DNA from: Kitasatospora sp. MAA19
GTDB taxonomy: Bacteria; Actinomycetota; Actinomycetes; Streptomycetales; Streptomycetaceae
Length of the DNA stretch: 64,000 nucleotides
Reading direction: 5' to 3'
NCBI RefSeq assembly: GCF_029894125.1
Contig: NZ_JARXYZ010000014.1
Span: 124,001-188,000 of the forward strand
Shown here: positions 41,146 through 50,315 of the stretch, one piece after another
Layout of the letters: the number at the start of each line of letters is the position of its first letter
Numbering within the stretch: position 1 is the stretch's first letter
Notes under the pieces: generated by a model
Told to the model about the DNA's origin: nothing
The model's database searches: none
The model's input: the letters and a program-made list of their open reading frames with translations, nothing else
Position numbers and translations under genes: made by a program

Positions 41146-42402
41146 ATGCCCAGGATTCTCGCGCCACTGCTGGCCGGCGCCACGTATGCGCGCCTGCTGC
41201 ACCTGCTGGTCGGGTGGATCTTCGCGGGCGTCGTCCTGATGATCTACCCGGGGACGTACCGGAAGGGCCTGGGCGAGATCCTGATCGCGAGCGTCACACT
41301 GGACGCCGTCCTGATCGCCCTGATCGCCCTCGTCCCCGCGGCCCGCCGCGCCGAGGGCGTGCAGGCGCGGCTGCTGCTGGTGCCCGACCGGGAGGAGGAC
41401 ATCGCCGCGGAGCCCTCCCGCACCTGGGCGGACCGGCGGCGCACCGCCGGCTGGCTGATCGGGCGGGTCGTGCTCGGTTCGGCGGTCGGGTTCGCGACGT
41501 CCTTCGGCCTCACCAGCGGCTTCGACCTGCTGACCGGGCCGGACGCGTTCTGGTACCTCCCGCTCGCCCCGCTGCTGGTGCTCGGTTACGGCTGGCTGGT
41601 GGTGTCCGCCGGGCGCCTTCAACTCGCCATGGCCGTAAGGCTGCTGGGGCCATCCCCGGTGGAGCGGCTGGCGGAGGCGGAGCTGCGGGCCGAACGGCTG
41701 CTGGAACGCAACCGGTTGGCCCGTGAGCTGCACGATTCCATCGGCCACGCACTGACGGTGACGGTCCTTCAGGCGGGCGCCGCGCGCGAGGTCGGGGACC
41801 AGGCCTTCACCGCCAAAGCGCTCGAAGTCATCGAGGAGGCCGGTCGCCGGGCCATGGAGGACCTCGAACGCACCCTCATCCTGCTCCGCGAGACGCCGGA
41901 GGGAACGGCGACCGGGGGCAACGCGGTGACCGGCGGCGGAGCGGCCACCGAGCAGCCCGGCGTGGACCAGTTGCCGGCGCTCTTCGACACCGCCCGGGCG
42001 GCCGGGAGCCCGGTCGAGGCGCGGATCGAGGTGTCGGCGGGGATGCTGCCCGGGGTGCTCTCCCGCGAGTCCTACCGGATCGTCCAGGAGGGCGTCACCA
42101 ACGCGCTCAAGTACGCGCCGGGCGAGCCGGTCAGCGTCCGGATCGCCGTTCGGGACGGGCGGTTGGAGCTGCGCTGCGCCAACCGGACGGCGGCCGGCAC
42201 CCCCGGCACGGGCGGCGCGGCGCGGCCCTCGGGTGGCCCGGCCCGGCCCGCGGCCGGCTCGGCGCGCAAGGGCGGCAAGGGGCTGCGTGGCATCCGGGAA
42301 CGCGCCACGCTGCTCGGCGGGGAGGCCACGGCCGGGGCGTCGGACGACGGGAACGGGGAGTGGGTGCTCGCCGTCCGGCTGCCCCTACGCTTGGGCTCGT
42401 GA
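41146..42402 (+). CDS. Sensor histidine kinase (HisKA_3)
   Basis: A 418-residue kinase with four hydrophobic segments in residues 15-165. The phosphoacceptor is in [20 protein letters not shown]. The HATPase domain is at residues 290-415 ([30 protein letters not shown]), interrupted by an Ala/Gly/Pro-rich stretch. No ribosome site precedes ATG 41146; a CAGGAT box ends 6 bp upstream, suggesting a leaderless transcript. It is divergent from the ABC exporter and overlaps its regulator by 4 bp. Confidence 0.88.
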   Translation: MPRILAPLLAGATYARLLHLLVGWIFAGVVLMIYPGTYRKGLGEILIASVTLDAVLIALIALVPAARRAEGVQARLLLVPDREEDIAAEPSRTWADRRRTAGWLIGRVVLGSAVGFATSFGLTSGFDLLTGPDAFWYLPLAPLLVLGYGWLVVSAGRLQLAMAVRLLGPSPVERLAEAELRAERLLERNRLARELHDSIGHALTVTVLQAGAAREVGDQAFTAKALEVIEEAGRRAMEDLERTLILLRETPEGTATGGNAVTGGGAATEQPGVDQLPALFDTARAAGSPVEARIEVSAGMLPGVLSRESYRIVQEGVTNALKYAPGEPVSVRIAVRDGRLELRCANRTAAGTPGTGGAARPSGGPARPAAGSARKGGKGLRGIRERATLLGGEATAGASDDGNGEWVLAVRLPLRLGS

Positions 42403-43106
42403 CGAACGATCTTGCGGGAGACGGTCCGACGAGGGGCGCCGCCGGGATGACCGACATCCTGCTCGCCGACGACGAGGAACTGGTCCGGGCCGGGATGCGG
42501 GCCGTCCTGGAGGCCCAGGGGGACCTGCGGGTGGTCGGCGAGGCCGCCGACGGCGCCGACGCGGTGGCGCTGGCCCGCGCGCTGCGCCCGCACGTCGTGC
42601 TGATGGACGTCCGGATGCCGGTCCTGGACGGCCTGGCGGCGACCCGCGAGCTCCTGCGGCCCGGCTCGCCGGGGGAGCGGCCGCCGAAGATCCTGGTCGT
42701 CACCACCTTCGAGAACGACGACTACGTCTACCAGGCGCTGCGCGCGGGCGCCGACGGCTTCCTGCTGAAGCGCTCCCGCCCGGCCGAGATCGCCCACGCG
42801 GTACGGCTGGTGGCGGCGGGCGAGTCGCTGCTGTTCCCAACCACGATCCGCCGCCTCGCGGCCGGCCACGGCAATCAGGCCGCCCGCGAGACGATGAGCC
42901 GGGCGGCGTTGACCGAGCGCGAGGCGGAGGTGCTGCGGCTGGTCGCGCGCGGCCTCAGCAACGGGGAGATCGCCGAGCGGCTGTTCCTCGGCGTGCAGAC
43001 GGTGAAGACCCACGTCAGCAGCGTGCTGGCGAAGCTCGGCGCGCGGGACCGCACCCAGGCGGTGATCGCCGCGTACGAGTCCGGCTTCGTCGAGCCCTCG
43101 GAGTAG
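42399..43106 (+). CDS. NarL/FixJ family response regulator
   Basis: A 235-residue regulator. Receiver domain: [14 protein letters not shown], phosphoacceptor in [13 protein letters not shown], Lys in [10 protein letters not shown]. Lux[39 protein letters not shown]. The GTG at 42399 overlaps the kinase stop; ATG 42447 is a plausible alternative, because the receiver fold starts directly there. A TACGCT box 7 bp before the GTG could also give a separate leaderless transcript. Confidence 0.92.
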   Translation: MTNDLAGDGPTRGAAGMTDILLADDEELVRAGMRAVLEAQGDLRVVGEAADGADAVALARALRPHVVLMDVRMPVLDGLAATRELLRPGSPGERPPKILVVTTFENDDYVYQALRAGADGFLLKRSRPAEIAHAVRLVAAGESLLFPTTIRRLAAGHGNQAARETMSRAALTEREAEVLRLVARGLSNGEIAERLFLGVQTVKTHVSSVLAKLGARDRTQAVIAAYESGFVEPSE

Positions 43107-43180
43107 CGCCCGGTCGGGCCGGGACGGGCCGGGTCGGGCCCAGGGCGGGCCCGGGACCGCCCCAGGCGGCGCGGCCGGAT

Positions 43181-44281
43181 TCAGGCCGGGTAGGCGTGGG
43201 TCTGGGCGGCCTTGACCGAGGCCCAGACCGCGGATCCGGGCGCCAGGCCCAGCTCCGCGACGGTGGCCGGGGTGAGGTCGGCGGCCATCGGCAGGTCGCC
43301 CGCGAGGTCGGCGCGCACCTGGTCGCCGTGCAGGTCCAGGCCGGTGACCTCGACCTCCCACACGTTGCGCGCGCTGGACTGCGGCCGTTCGCGGTGCAGG
43401 GTCACGGCGGACGGCGGGAAGGCGACGAACGCCGGGCCGGTCAGCTCCTCGGTGGTGGCGAGCACCGTGCCGCTCGCGAGCGTGACCTGGTGGCCCTCGG
43501 CGGTGCCCTGGTACAGGTTGAGCCCGACCAGGCGGGCGATGTAGTCGGTGCGCGGGCGCCGGGCGACCTCCGCCGGGCCGCCGGACTGCACCTCGCGCCC
43601 GTCCTCGATCACCACCAGCCGGTCGGCCAGCACCATCGCGTCCAGCGGATCGTGCGTCACCAGCACCGCCACGGCCTCGAACTCGGCCAGATGGCGCCGC
43701 AGTTGGGCGCGTACGTCGAGCCGGGTGCGGGCGTCCAGGGCGGCCAGCGGCTCGTCCAGCAGCAGCAGCCGGGGGCGGACGGCCAGCGCCCGGGCCAGCG
43801 CCACCCGCTGGGCCTGGCCGCCGGAGAGGCCGCCGGGGCGCGCGGAGGCGTGGTCGGCCAGGCCCATCCGCTCCAGCCAGGCGGCCGCCTCGGCCCGGGC
43901 GGCGCGCTTGGGGCGGCCCTGGCAGCGCGGGCCGAAGGCGACGTTGTCGAGCGCGCTGAGGTGCGGGAAGAGCAGGTAGTCCTGGAACACCACGCCGACC
44001 GGGCGCTCCTCGGCGGGGGTGTGCACGCGCTGCCCGGGGTCCTCCAGCAGCCGGCCGTCCAGGCGCAGGTGGCCGCCGGTGAGCGGGAGCAGTCCGGCGA
44101 GGGCGCGCAGGGCGGTGGACTTGCCGGCGCCGTTCGGGCCGAGCAGCGCGATCACCTCGCCGGGGGCGGCGGTGAGGGCGAGATCGAGGGTGAACGCGGC
44201 GCGGTCCACCCGTAGCCGGGCGTCGAGGGCGGGGGCGGCCTCGGGGGCGGGGACGGCGTCGGAGGCGGTGGCGGTGCTCAT
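43181..44281 (-). CDS. modC: Molybdate ABC transporter ATP-binding protein ModC
   Basis: A 366-residue ATPase with Walker A GPNGAGKST, signature LSGGQAQRVALARAL and Walker B RLLLLDEPLAALD. The TOBE/mop domain at residues 290-360 (VWEVEVTGLDLHGDQVRADL) binds oxyanion in ModC. The first 20 residues are Ala-rich. ATG 44281 lies 73 bp after modB on the same strand. It energises molybdate (or tungstate) import with ModB and ModA. A GC hairpin near 43130-43165 separates it from the convergent response regulator. Confidence 0.93.
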   Translation of the reverse strand: MSTATASDAVPAPEAAPALDARLRVDRAAFTLDLALTAAPGEVIALLGPNGAGKSTALRALAGLLPLTGGHLRLDGRLLEDPGQRVHTPAEERPVGVVFQDYLLFPHLSALDNVAFGPRCQGRPKRAARAEAAAWLERMGLADHASARPGGLSGGQAQRVALARALAVRPRLLLLDEPLAALDARTRLDVRAQLRRHLAEFEAVAVLVTHDPLDAMVLADRLVVIEDGREVQSGGPAEVARRPRTDYIARLVGLNLYQGTAEGHQVTLASGTVLATTEELTGPAFVAFPPSAVTLHRERPQSSARNVWEVEVTGLDLHGDQVRADLAGDLPMAADLTPATVAELGLAPGSAVWASVKAAQTHAYPA

Positions 44282-44354
44282 CGGGGCGGCGTCCAGGGGG
44301 TCGGGGCGGCGATGGCCGTGTTCCGGTCGGGCGTCGCAGGGGTGCGCCGGGCCG

Positions 44355-45302
44355 TCACGGGGTCGACATCCAGCGGTCGCGCAGGCCGACCAGGACCGCG
44401 ACGGAGACCACCAGCAGGACCAGCGAGAGCGCGATCGCCGCCTCCGGGTCTGACTCCATGGCGAGGTAGACGGCCAGCGGCATGGTCTGGGTACGGCCCG
44501 GGAAGTTGCCCGCGAAGGTGATCGTGGCACCGAACTCGCCGAGCGCCCGGGCCCACGCGAGGACGGCCCCGGCGGCGATCCCCGGGGCGATCAGCGGCAG
44601 GGTCACCCGGCGGAACGCGGTCAGCCGGGAAGCACCCAGGGTCGCGGCCGCCTCCTCGTAGCGGGGGTCGGCGGCGCGCAGCGCGCCTTCCACGCTGATC
44701 ACCAGGAACGGCATCGCCACGAACGCCTCGGCGATGACGACCCCGGTGGTGGTGAACGGCAGCGTGATGCCGAAGGCCGAGTCCAGCCAGGAGCCGACGA
44801 TGCCGCGCCGCCCGAGGACCAGCAGCAGCGCCACACCGCCGACCACGGGCGGCAGCACCAGGGGCAGGGTGACCAGCGCCCGGATCACCCGCCGGCCCGG
44901 CAGCTCGGTGCGGGCGAGCAGCCAGGCCAGCGGGACGCCGAGGACCAGCGAGACCGCCGTGGCCGCCGTCGCGCAGATCAGCGACAGGCGCAGGGCGTCC
45001 CAGACGGCGGTGCTGGTGAGCTGCTCGGACAGGCCGCTCCAGGGCGCCCGGACCAGCAGGCCGACCAGCGGGAGGATCAGGAACGCCAGCCCGAGCAGCG
45101 CCGGGAGCAGCAGGGTGACCGGGACGCGGTGCGTACGCCGGCGCCGGCGTGGCAGGGCCTTCGCCGCTCCTGCCACGCCGGTCGGGCCGGGCCCGCCCCC
45201 CGGGCCGTTCCCCTGGCCGTTCCCGGAAGCGCCGTCGGGGCCGCCGTCGGGGGCGCCGTCGGGGCCGCTGTCGGGAGCGTTGTCGGTGGTGCGGCCGCTC
45301 AC
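44355..45302 (-). CDS. modB: Molybdate ABC transporter permease ModB
   Basis: A 315-residue permease with six helices from residue 62 on. The EAA loop reads RYEEAAATLGASRLTAFRRV with the invariant Gly. ARALGEFGATITFAGN is diagnostic of molybdate/sulfate permeases. The first 45 residues form a Gly/Pro/Asp repeat tract (GPDGAPDGGPDGASG). The GTG start overlaps the modA stop by 4 bp. Confidence 0.94.
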   Translation of the reverse strand: MSGRTTDNAPDSGPDGAPDGGPDGASGNGQGNGPGGGPGPTGVAGAAKALPRRRRRTHRVPVTLLLPALLGLAFLILPLVGLLVRAPWSGLSEQLTSTAVWDALRLSLICATAATAVSLVLGVPLAWLLARTELPGRRVIRALVTLPLVLPPVVGGVALLLVLGRRGIVGSWLDSAFGITLPFTTTGVVIAEAFVAMPFLVISVEGALRAADPRYEEAAATLGASRLTAFRRVTLPLIAPGIAAGAVLAWARALGEFGATITFAGNFPGRTQTMPLAVYLAMESDPEAAIALSLVLLVVSVAVLVGLRDRWMSTP

Positions 45303-46156
45303 GGCGCCTGGAAGCCCGCCGCGGTGAGCACCTGCTTGGCCTCGGGCGACTGGACGTACGCGACGAAGGCGGCGGCGCCGTCCTTGTTCGGCGCCTTGGC
45401 CAGCGCGGCGATCGGGTAGTCGTTCACGGCCTTGTCGGCCTCGGGGAAGTCCACACCGTCGATCTTCGCAGCATCCGACTTCACGTCGGTCTTGTACACC
45501 AGCGAGGCGTCGACCTCACCGAGTTCGACCTTGGTCAGCGCGCCCTTGACGTCCTGCTCCAGGGTGACCGGGGTGAGGTTGAGGTTGGCGGCCTTGAGCG
45601 CGGTCAGGGCGGCGGCGCCGCACGGCACCTCCTTCGCGCACAGCGCGACCTTCACGCCGGAGGCGGTGAGGTCGCTCAGGCCCGCGATGTGCTTGGGGTT
45701 GCCCTTGGGCACGGCGATGGTGAGCGTGTTCCTGACGAAGGTCTTCGGGTCGCCGCTCGCGCCGCCCGCGTCGGTGATGGTCTTCATGGTGGCCGGGCTG
45801 GCGGCGGCGAACACGTCCGCCGGGGCGCCCGAGTTGATGCTGGTGGCGAGGCTGGAGCTGCCGCCGAAGTTGAACGTGACCTTGGCGCCCGGGTTCGCGG
45901 CCTCGAACTTCTTGCCGAGCTCGGTGAAGGTCTCCTTGAGCGAGGCGGCGGCGAAGACGGTGATGCTGCCACCGGCCTTCGGGACGCTGCCGCCGCCGGT
46001 CGCCGACGAGGCCGAGGAACCCGCGGTCGAGGCCGGGGAGGCGGCGCCGGACTTGCGGCCGCCGTCGCTGCCGCAGGCAGTGGCGCCGAGGCCGAGGGCG
46101 AGGGCCGCCACGACGGCGACGGCGACTCTGCGGGTGGTGGTCGTACGGGTGCTCAT
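45299..46156 (-). CDS. modA: Molybdate-binding lipoprotein ModA
   Basis: A 285-residue periplasmic-type binding protein anchored as lipoprotein. The signal peptide ends in LGLGATACG, with the lipobox Cys at about residue 30. It is followed by a Ser/Ala/Gly linker and the ModA fold: ITVFAAASLKETFTELGKKF and VTFNFGGSSSLATSI, whose Ser residues contact the oxyanion. The start ATG 46156 follows AGGGGAAGC. It is first gene of modABC. Confidence 0.93.
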   Translation of the reverse strand: MSTRTTTTRRVAVAVVAALALGLGATACGSDGGRKSGAASPASTAGSSASSATGGGSVPKAGGSITVFAAASLKETFTELGKKFEAANPGAKVTFNFGGSSSLATSINSGAPADVFAAASPATMKTITDAGGASGDPKTFVRNTLTIAVPKGNPKHIAGLSDLTASGVKVALCAKEVPCGAAALTALKAANLNLTPVTLEQDVKGALTKVELGEVDASLVYKTDVKSDAAKIDGVDFPEADKAVNDYPIAALAKAPNKDGAAAFVAYVQSPEAKQVLTAAGFQAP

Positions 46157-46542
46157 CGGGTGCTTCCCCTCCAGGGCGCGCGCCGGAAGGGGCGCGGGGA
46201 TGCGGTCGCAGGTGCGGCCATTACGGTGATCATAGTGCCGCAAATGCGAGCGATAAATCCTCTGTCGCTTCGCACAGGGGCGGTACGGAGAGAGCGTCCG
46301 CCCGGCTGTGGGAAGGCTCAAACGTGCACGGACGGCGCCGGGGAGGGGTGGGGGCGGTGCCGCGCTCGGCACCGGGTCGGGCCAGGGGTGGGCAGGGGGC
46401 GGGCCGGGGGCACACCAGGGAAATTACGTCGCGCCGGGGGTGGCCGAGCGGACAGAGTGGGGCCGTTCGTACAGCAGTCCGCACACAAGTCAGTACGCAC
46501 CACCGGGGCCGAACGGCCCGGAAGAGGGGGAGGGGTCCGTCC
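46157..46542. other. 386-bp divergent intergenic region between modA and the RNA ligase gene
   Basis: Relatively AT-rich around 46215-46265. On the minus strand TATGAT (about 46233-46228) could be the modA -10 box. A short palindrome CGCA-AA-TGCG lies nearby (about 46241-46250). Towards the right the sequence is G-rich. No gene is supported. A ModE-type site was not recognised. Confidence 0.4.
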
Positions 46543-47610
46543 ATGTCCACGTTGCGCGTCACCGCCGAGAAGCTGGTCGTGCTGGAGCACCCGAACGCCG
46601 ACGCGCTGGAGCTCGCGCAGGTCGGTCTCTACCGGGCGGTGGTCGCCAAGGGCCGGTACCGGACCGGCGACTACGCCGTCTACATCCCCGAACAGTCCGT
46701 CCTCCCGGCGGGGTTGATCGAGGAGCTGGGCCTGACGGGCAAGCTGGCCGGCAGCCGGGCCGACCGGGTGAGGGCCGTCCGGCTGCGCGGGGAACTGTCC
46801 CAGGGCATCGTCTGCCTGCCGGCCGCGCTCGCGGGCACCGACCTCGCGGACGCCGCAGAGCGGGGCGAGGACTTCGCCGAACTGCTCGGAGTCGTCAAGT
46901 GGCAGCCGCCGGTGCCGACGTCGATGAACGGGGACGTGGTCGGCGCGCCCGACCTGCTGCCCTGGGTCGACATCGAGAACCTCAAGCGCTATCCCGACGT
47001 CTTCGAGCCCGGCGAGCCGGTGGTGATCACCGAGAAGGTGCACGGCAGTTGCTGCCTGCTGACGTACACCGCCGCGACCGGCGAGGTCCGGGTGTCGTCC
47101 AAGGGCATCGGCGCGCAGGGGTTCGCGCTGGTCGAGGACGAGCGCAACCTGTACTGGCGGGCGGTGCGCGCGTACGACATCCCGGCGGTGGCGGCCCGGC
47201 TGGCCGAGCGGCTCGGCGCCGAGCGGGTCGGCGTCTTCGGCGAGGTCTTCGGCGCCGGGGTGCAGGACCTGACGTACGGGGCCTCGGGTCGCGCCGAACT
47301 GCCCGGGTACGCCGCGTTCGACGTGTCGGCCGTGGTGGACGGGCAGCTGGGCTGGTACTCCGCCGCCGAACTGCTGGACGGCGAACTGCCGTTGGTGCCC
47401 GAGCTGTGGCGGGGGCCGTTCGACGCGGAGACCGTGCTGGCGTTCGCCCAGGGCAGGGAGACCGTCTCCGGACGCGAACTCCACGTGCGCGAGGGCGTGG
47501 TGGTCCGGCCGGTGACCGAGCGCTGGAGCCTGGCGCTCGGCGGACGGGCGATCGCCAAGGTGGTCGGCGACGCCTACCTGACGCGCAAGGGCGGCACCGA
47601 GTACGAGTGA
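46543..47610 (+). CDS. ATP-dependent RNA ligase, Rnl5/DraRnl type (DRB0094 family)
   Basis: A 355-residue nucleotidyltransferase. The N-terminal OB-like module (residues 1-110; RVTAEKLVVLEHPNADALEL, YAVYIPEQSVLP) precedes the ligase domain. Motif I is TEKVHGSCCL with the adenylated Lys at residue 165; motif III VGVFGEVFGAGVQDL; motif IV EGVVVRP; motif V AIAKVVGDAYL. This order matches Deinococcus RNA ligase, which seals 3'-OH/5'-PO4 RNA nicks. ATG 46543 follows GGGGGAGGGG. No RNA repair partner, toxin nuclease or RtcB lies nearby, so it appears to be an orphan gene. Confidence 0.9.
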   Translation: MSTLRVTAEKLVVLEHPNADALELAQVGLYRAVVAKGRYRTGDYAVYIPEQSVLPAGLIEELGLTGKLAGSRADRVRAVRLRGELSQGIVCLPAALAGTDLADAAERGEDFAELLGVVKWQPPVPTSMNGDVVGAPDLLPWVDIENLKRYPDVFEPGEPVVITEKVHGSCCLLTYTAATGEVRVSSKGIGAQGFALVEDERNLYWRAVRAYDIPAVAARLAERLGAERVGVFGEVFGAGVQDLTYGASGRAELPGYAAFDVSAVVDGQLGWYSAAELLDGELPLVPELWRGPFDAETVLAFAQGRETVSGRELHVREGVVVRPVTERWSLALGGRAIAKVVGDAYLTRKGGTEYE

Positions 47611-47662
47611 TCCCCGTGGGGGAGGGGGTGTGGCGCGGGCTCGCGCCGGTTCGCCGGCCGCC

Positions 47663-47695
47663 GGGCATGCGACGGGCATGCGATGGGCATGCGAC
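47663..47695. repeat. 11-bp tandem repeat, three copies
   Basis: GGGCATGCGAC, GGGCATGCGAT, GGGCATGCGAC in direct succession, each with a GCATGC palindrome, between the RNA ligase stop and its terminator. Confidence 0.8.
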
Positions 47696-47722
47696 GGGCT
47701 CGTTCGAACAGGGCGAGTGCCT

Positions 47723-47751
47723 CGACCGGGCGGCCTGAGGCCGCCCGGTCG
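47723..47751. terminator. Bidirectional terminator hairpin
   Basis: CGACCGGGCGGCC (47723-47735), loop TGA, GGCCGCCCGGTCG (47739-47751): a perfect 13-bp stem between convergent genes. Very stable. Confidence 0.8.
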
Positions 47752-47816
47752 CGGCGGGCAGGCGGCAGGGGTGCCGCCCCGCCGGGACGGCACCCCTGAT
47801 CGGCCTTGCCGGTGGC

Positions 47817-48182
47817 TCAGCCCCGGGTCTGGAACACGATCTTGGTCCAGCTGGAGCCCGGGCAGTTCCCCCAGACGTCCCACGCCTGCGGCCGGGCGCC
47901 GATCCACAGGCCGGTGGTGTGCGAGCCGTTCGCACAGTAGGTGATGGTGCGCAGCTCGCCCGAGTAGACGTTGCAGTGGCCCACCCAGCGCCACCCGTAG
48001 TCGGCGGTGATGACGCAGTGGTAGGAGGCGGCGGCGACGGAGGCCCCGGTGGCCCCGGCGGTGATGGTCTGGTCGGCGGCGGGCGCGGCGGCGGCCGGCA
48101 GGGTGGTGGTTCCGAGCACGCCGAGAGTGGCGGCGGCGGCCACCCCGAACGTGGCGATCTTCCTGGAGATGCGACCTCGCAT
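47817..48182 (-). CDS. Small secreted protein of unknown function
   Basis: A 121-residue protein. The signal peptide reads MRGRISRKIATFGVAAAATL and continues to an AAA-AP cleavage region near residue 33. The mature part of about 88 residues has four cysteines (YHCVI, GHCNVY, TYCANG, GNCPG), which could form two disulfides, and is rich in Trp and Tyr. ATG 48182 follows GAGGAGAACC. I recognise no family; a small exported Cys-rich protein, perhaps an inhibitor or binding module, is inferred. Confidence 0.8.
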   Translation of the reverse strand: MRGRISRKIATFGVAAAATLGVLGTTTLPAAAAPAADQTITAGATGASVAAASYHCVITADYGWRWVGHCNVYSGELRTITYCANGSHTTGLWIGARPQAWDVWGNCPGSSWTKIVFQTRG

Positions 48183-48410
48183 GGCGGTTCTCCTCGCTCA
48201 ACGGTACTGATCGGGCGGTGCGTCCACGGCCGTCCGGATGCACGGGTGTGCGTGAGTTCCGCCATCCCGTCCGGCCGATGACGTATTGCACACGAATGAC
48301 TGCGGACGGTGAGACGACGAACTATGATGTGAGCCGCGTCACAGTCCGTCCCGATGGGCCGTGGCCTGCCCAACTGGGTGTCAGGGGTGCCGATTTCCGG
48401 GGAGAACGGC

Positions 48411-49151
48411 ATGGCGGATTGCGGCGGTCGGTGTGGCGGCGGGCGCGGGGGCGACTCCGGTGAGGACTTCGACCTGGGGCCCGCCGATCGTCAATCGGCC
48501 GATTTCAACCGGGTGTTCACGGAATTGCTGCCGAGACTCCACCTCGCGGCCGCGTCGCTCACCGGGTGCGCGCTCGCCGCCGGGGACGTGGTGCACGACG
48601 CGTACCTGCGGATCTCCCGCCAGCCGGAGCGGTTCCTGAGCCATCCGCAGCCGTACGCCTACGTCTTCACCACGATGGCGAACCTCCTGCGCGACCAGTG
48701 GCGTCGGGAGCGTCGGCGGGCGGTGCTCCCGGATCCGCCCGGGGTGATCGAGCGGGAGCAGGGGCGGGCGGTGGCCGAACAGCCGTCCGGCGGGATGGCC
48801 GAGTTGCAGGCGCGCTGGGAGGTGCTGCGGCTGCTGGACTGTCTGACCGCCAAGCAGGCCAGGGTGGTGGCGCTGGTCGACCTCGACGGCTACACCGTCG
48901 ACGAGGCCGCCGAGCTGCTGGGCCTGCACCGCAGCACCCTGGCCGTCACCCGGCGCCGCGCGCACCGGAGGCTGCGCGCCGTCCTGGAGCGCGAGCGCGG
49001 GTGCGAGCGCGGGCAGGGGTCCGCGTCCGGGCACGGGTCCGCGTCCGGAGCGGGGGGCGACTCGGGGGCAGGGGGTGACGCGGGAGCGGGCGTGGGGCGG
49101 GAGTCGGGACCCGAGTCGCGGCCCGGGGCCGGGGTCGACGCACCGGACTGA
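48411..49151 (+). CDS. Sigma-70 family RNA polymerase sigma factor (ECF-like)
   Basis: A 246-residue protein. Region 2 spans about residues 30-95 (DVVHDAYLRISRQPERFLSH; YVFTTMANLLRDQWRRERRR). Region 4 spans 125-185 (LLDCLTAKQARVVALVDLDG; VDEAAELLGLHRSTLAVTRRRA). The last 55 residues are Gly/Ser/Glu simple repeats. ATG 48411 follows GGGGAGAACGGC. No anti-sigma factor gene adjoins, though the next gene at 49197 is of unknown function. ECF factors of this style often regulate surface or stress genes. Confidence 0.82.
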   Translation: MADCGGRCGGGRGGDSGEDFDLGPADRQSADFNRVFTELLPRLHLAAASLTGCALAAGDVVHDAYLRISRQPERFLSHPQPYAYVFTTMANLLRDQWRRERRRAVLPDPPGVIEREQGRAVAEQPSGGMAELQARWEVLRLLDCLTAKQARVVALVDLDGYTVDEAAELLGLHRSTLAVTRRRAHRRLRAVLERERGCERGQGSASGHGSASGAGGDSGAGGDAGAGVGRESGPESRPGAGVDAPD

Positions 49152-49196
49152 CGGGAAGTCAGCTGATGTGCCACCCAGGCCCGTACGCTGAAAATC

Positions 49197-50162
49197 GTGA
49201 TCACGTACGAGGACCACCGCCTCCATGCCCTGGCCGACGACGGTCGCTGGCCCGAACTGCTGGCCGCCTACCGGCAGGGTCGGGCGGCAGCCGTGGAGCG
49301 GGCCGGGGAGGAGTCCGCGGCGGCGTTGACCGCGCCGCTCGGCCACCTGATCGCCTACTCGGCGCCGCCGGAGCTGGCCGTCCGCCTGTTCGACCGGGAC
49401 GGCGGTCCGGGGACCGCGGCCGGGGTCGCCGACCACGACGCCGGTCCGCTCTGGGAGGTGCTGGCGACCCGGCACTCCTGGCTGCGGCTGGCCCCGCTGC
49501 TGGTCCCGGCCCCGGTGCGCCGACTGGTCGCGCAGACCCGGGTGCTGCTCGGCGAGGACCTCTCGTACGGGGCCGAGCCGGACCCGGAGGGCGTGCCGCT
49601 GTCGCTGGAACCGTGGGAGGCGGCGGGGTGGGAGGAGGGGGCGCGGGTGCGTCAGTACCTGCCCTGCGGGGGAGCGCGCAGCGCGCTGCTGACCCTGCCG
49701 ACCAGCCGGGAGGGCCTGGGCGAGGTGCTGCTGCCCGAGCCGGGCGTGCGGCTGGGCGGGCAGCAGGCCACCCGGGCGCTGGCCGCGCTGGCGGACTGGG
49801 CGGAGGTGGTCTGCGTCCGGGGCTCGGCCCCGCAGGCGGCGGCCCAACTGGCCCGCGGAGCCCGGGTCACCGGCGGGTACCTGCCGTTCGCGCTCGCCTA
49901 CCCCGCGCTGGTGCAGGCCGCCGTCGTGGACCGCGAGAGCGGCACGGCGCACGGACGGCTGGCGCTCTGGCGCGCGCTGACCGCGATGGCCGGCGCGGAC
50001 GGCCCGAACGGTCCGGACCGGGCCGAGGTCGACGCGCTGGTGGCCCGGATGCGCTGCTTCACCTGGCATGAGCCGGCGGCCGGGCTGCGCCATCTGCACG
50101 TCGCGCTGGAGGATCCGGCCTGCGGCCTGTCCTGGGCGGTGAGCGGCTCCGAGGAGCTGTGA
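49197..50162 (+). CDS. Hypothetical protein, 321 residues
   Basis: A soluble Ala/Leu-rich protein starting at GTG 49197. It reads ITYEDHRLHALADDGRWPEL early and ends with HLHVALEDPACGLSWAVSGS. No domain is recognised. A TACGCT box ends 7 bp before the GTG, and no Shine-Dalgarno sequence exists, indicating a leaderless mRNA independent of the sigma factor gene 45 bp upstream. Whether it interacts with that sigma factor is unknown. Confidence 0.72.
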   Translation: MITYEDHRLHALADDGRWPELLAAYRQGRAAAVERAGEESAAALTAPLGHLIAYSAPPELAVRLFDRDGGPGTAAGVADHDAGPLWEVLATRHSWLRLAPLLVPAPVRRLVAQTRVLLGEDLSYGAEPDPEGVPLSLEPWEAAGWEEGARVRQYLPCGGARSALLTLPTSREGLGEVLLPEPGVRLGGQQATRALAALADWAEVVCVRGSAPQAAAQLARGARVTGGYLPFALAYPALVQAAVVDRESGTAHGRLALWRALTAMAGADGPNGPDRAEVDALVARMRCFTWHEPAAGLRHLHVALEDPACGLSWAVSGSEEL

Positions 50163-50250
50163 CGGCGGCGTCGGCTCCACGCGTCGGCATTGCGCGTCGG
50201 CTCTACACGCTGCCGGACGCGCCGCTGGACGCGCCGCCGGACGTGCGGAA

Positions 50251-50300
50251 CCCCCGGTCCGGCGCCGTTTCCGGGGGAGGTGGTGGCGCCGGACCGGGGG
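50251..50300. terminator. Bidirectional terminator hairpin, 16-bp stem
   Basis: CCCCCGGTCCGGCGCC (50251-50266) and GGCGCCGGACCGGGGG (50285-50300) are perfectly complementary with an 18-nt loop. It separates the convergent hypothetical and symporter genes. Confidence 0.8.
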
Positions 50301-50315
50301 AGTGGAGGGGGCCGC

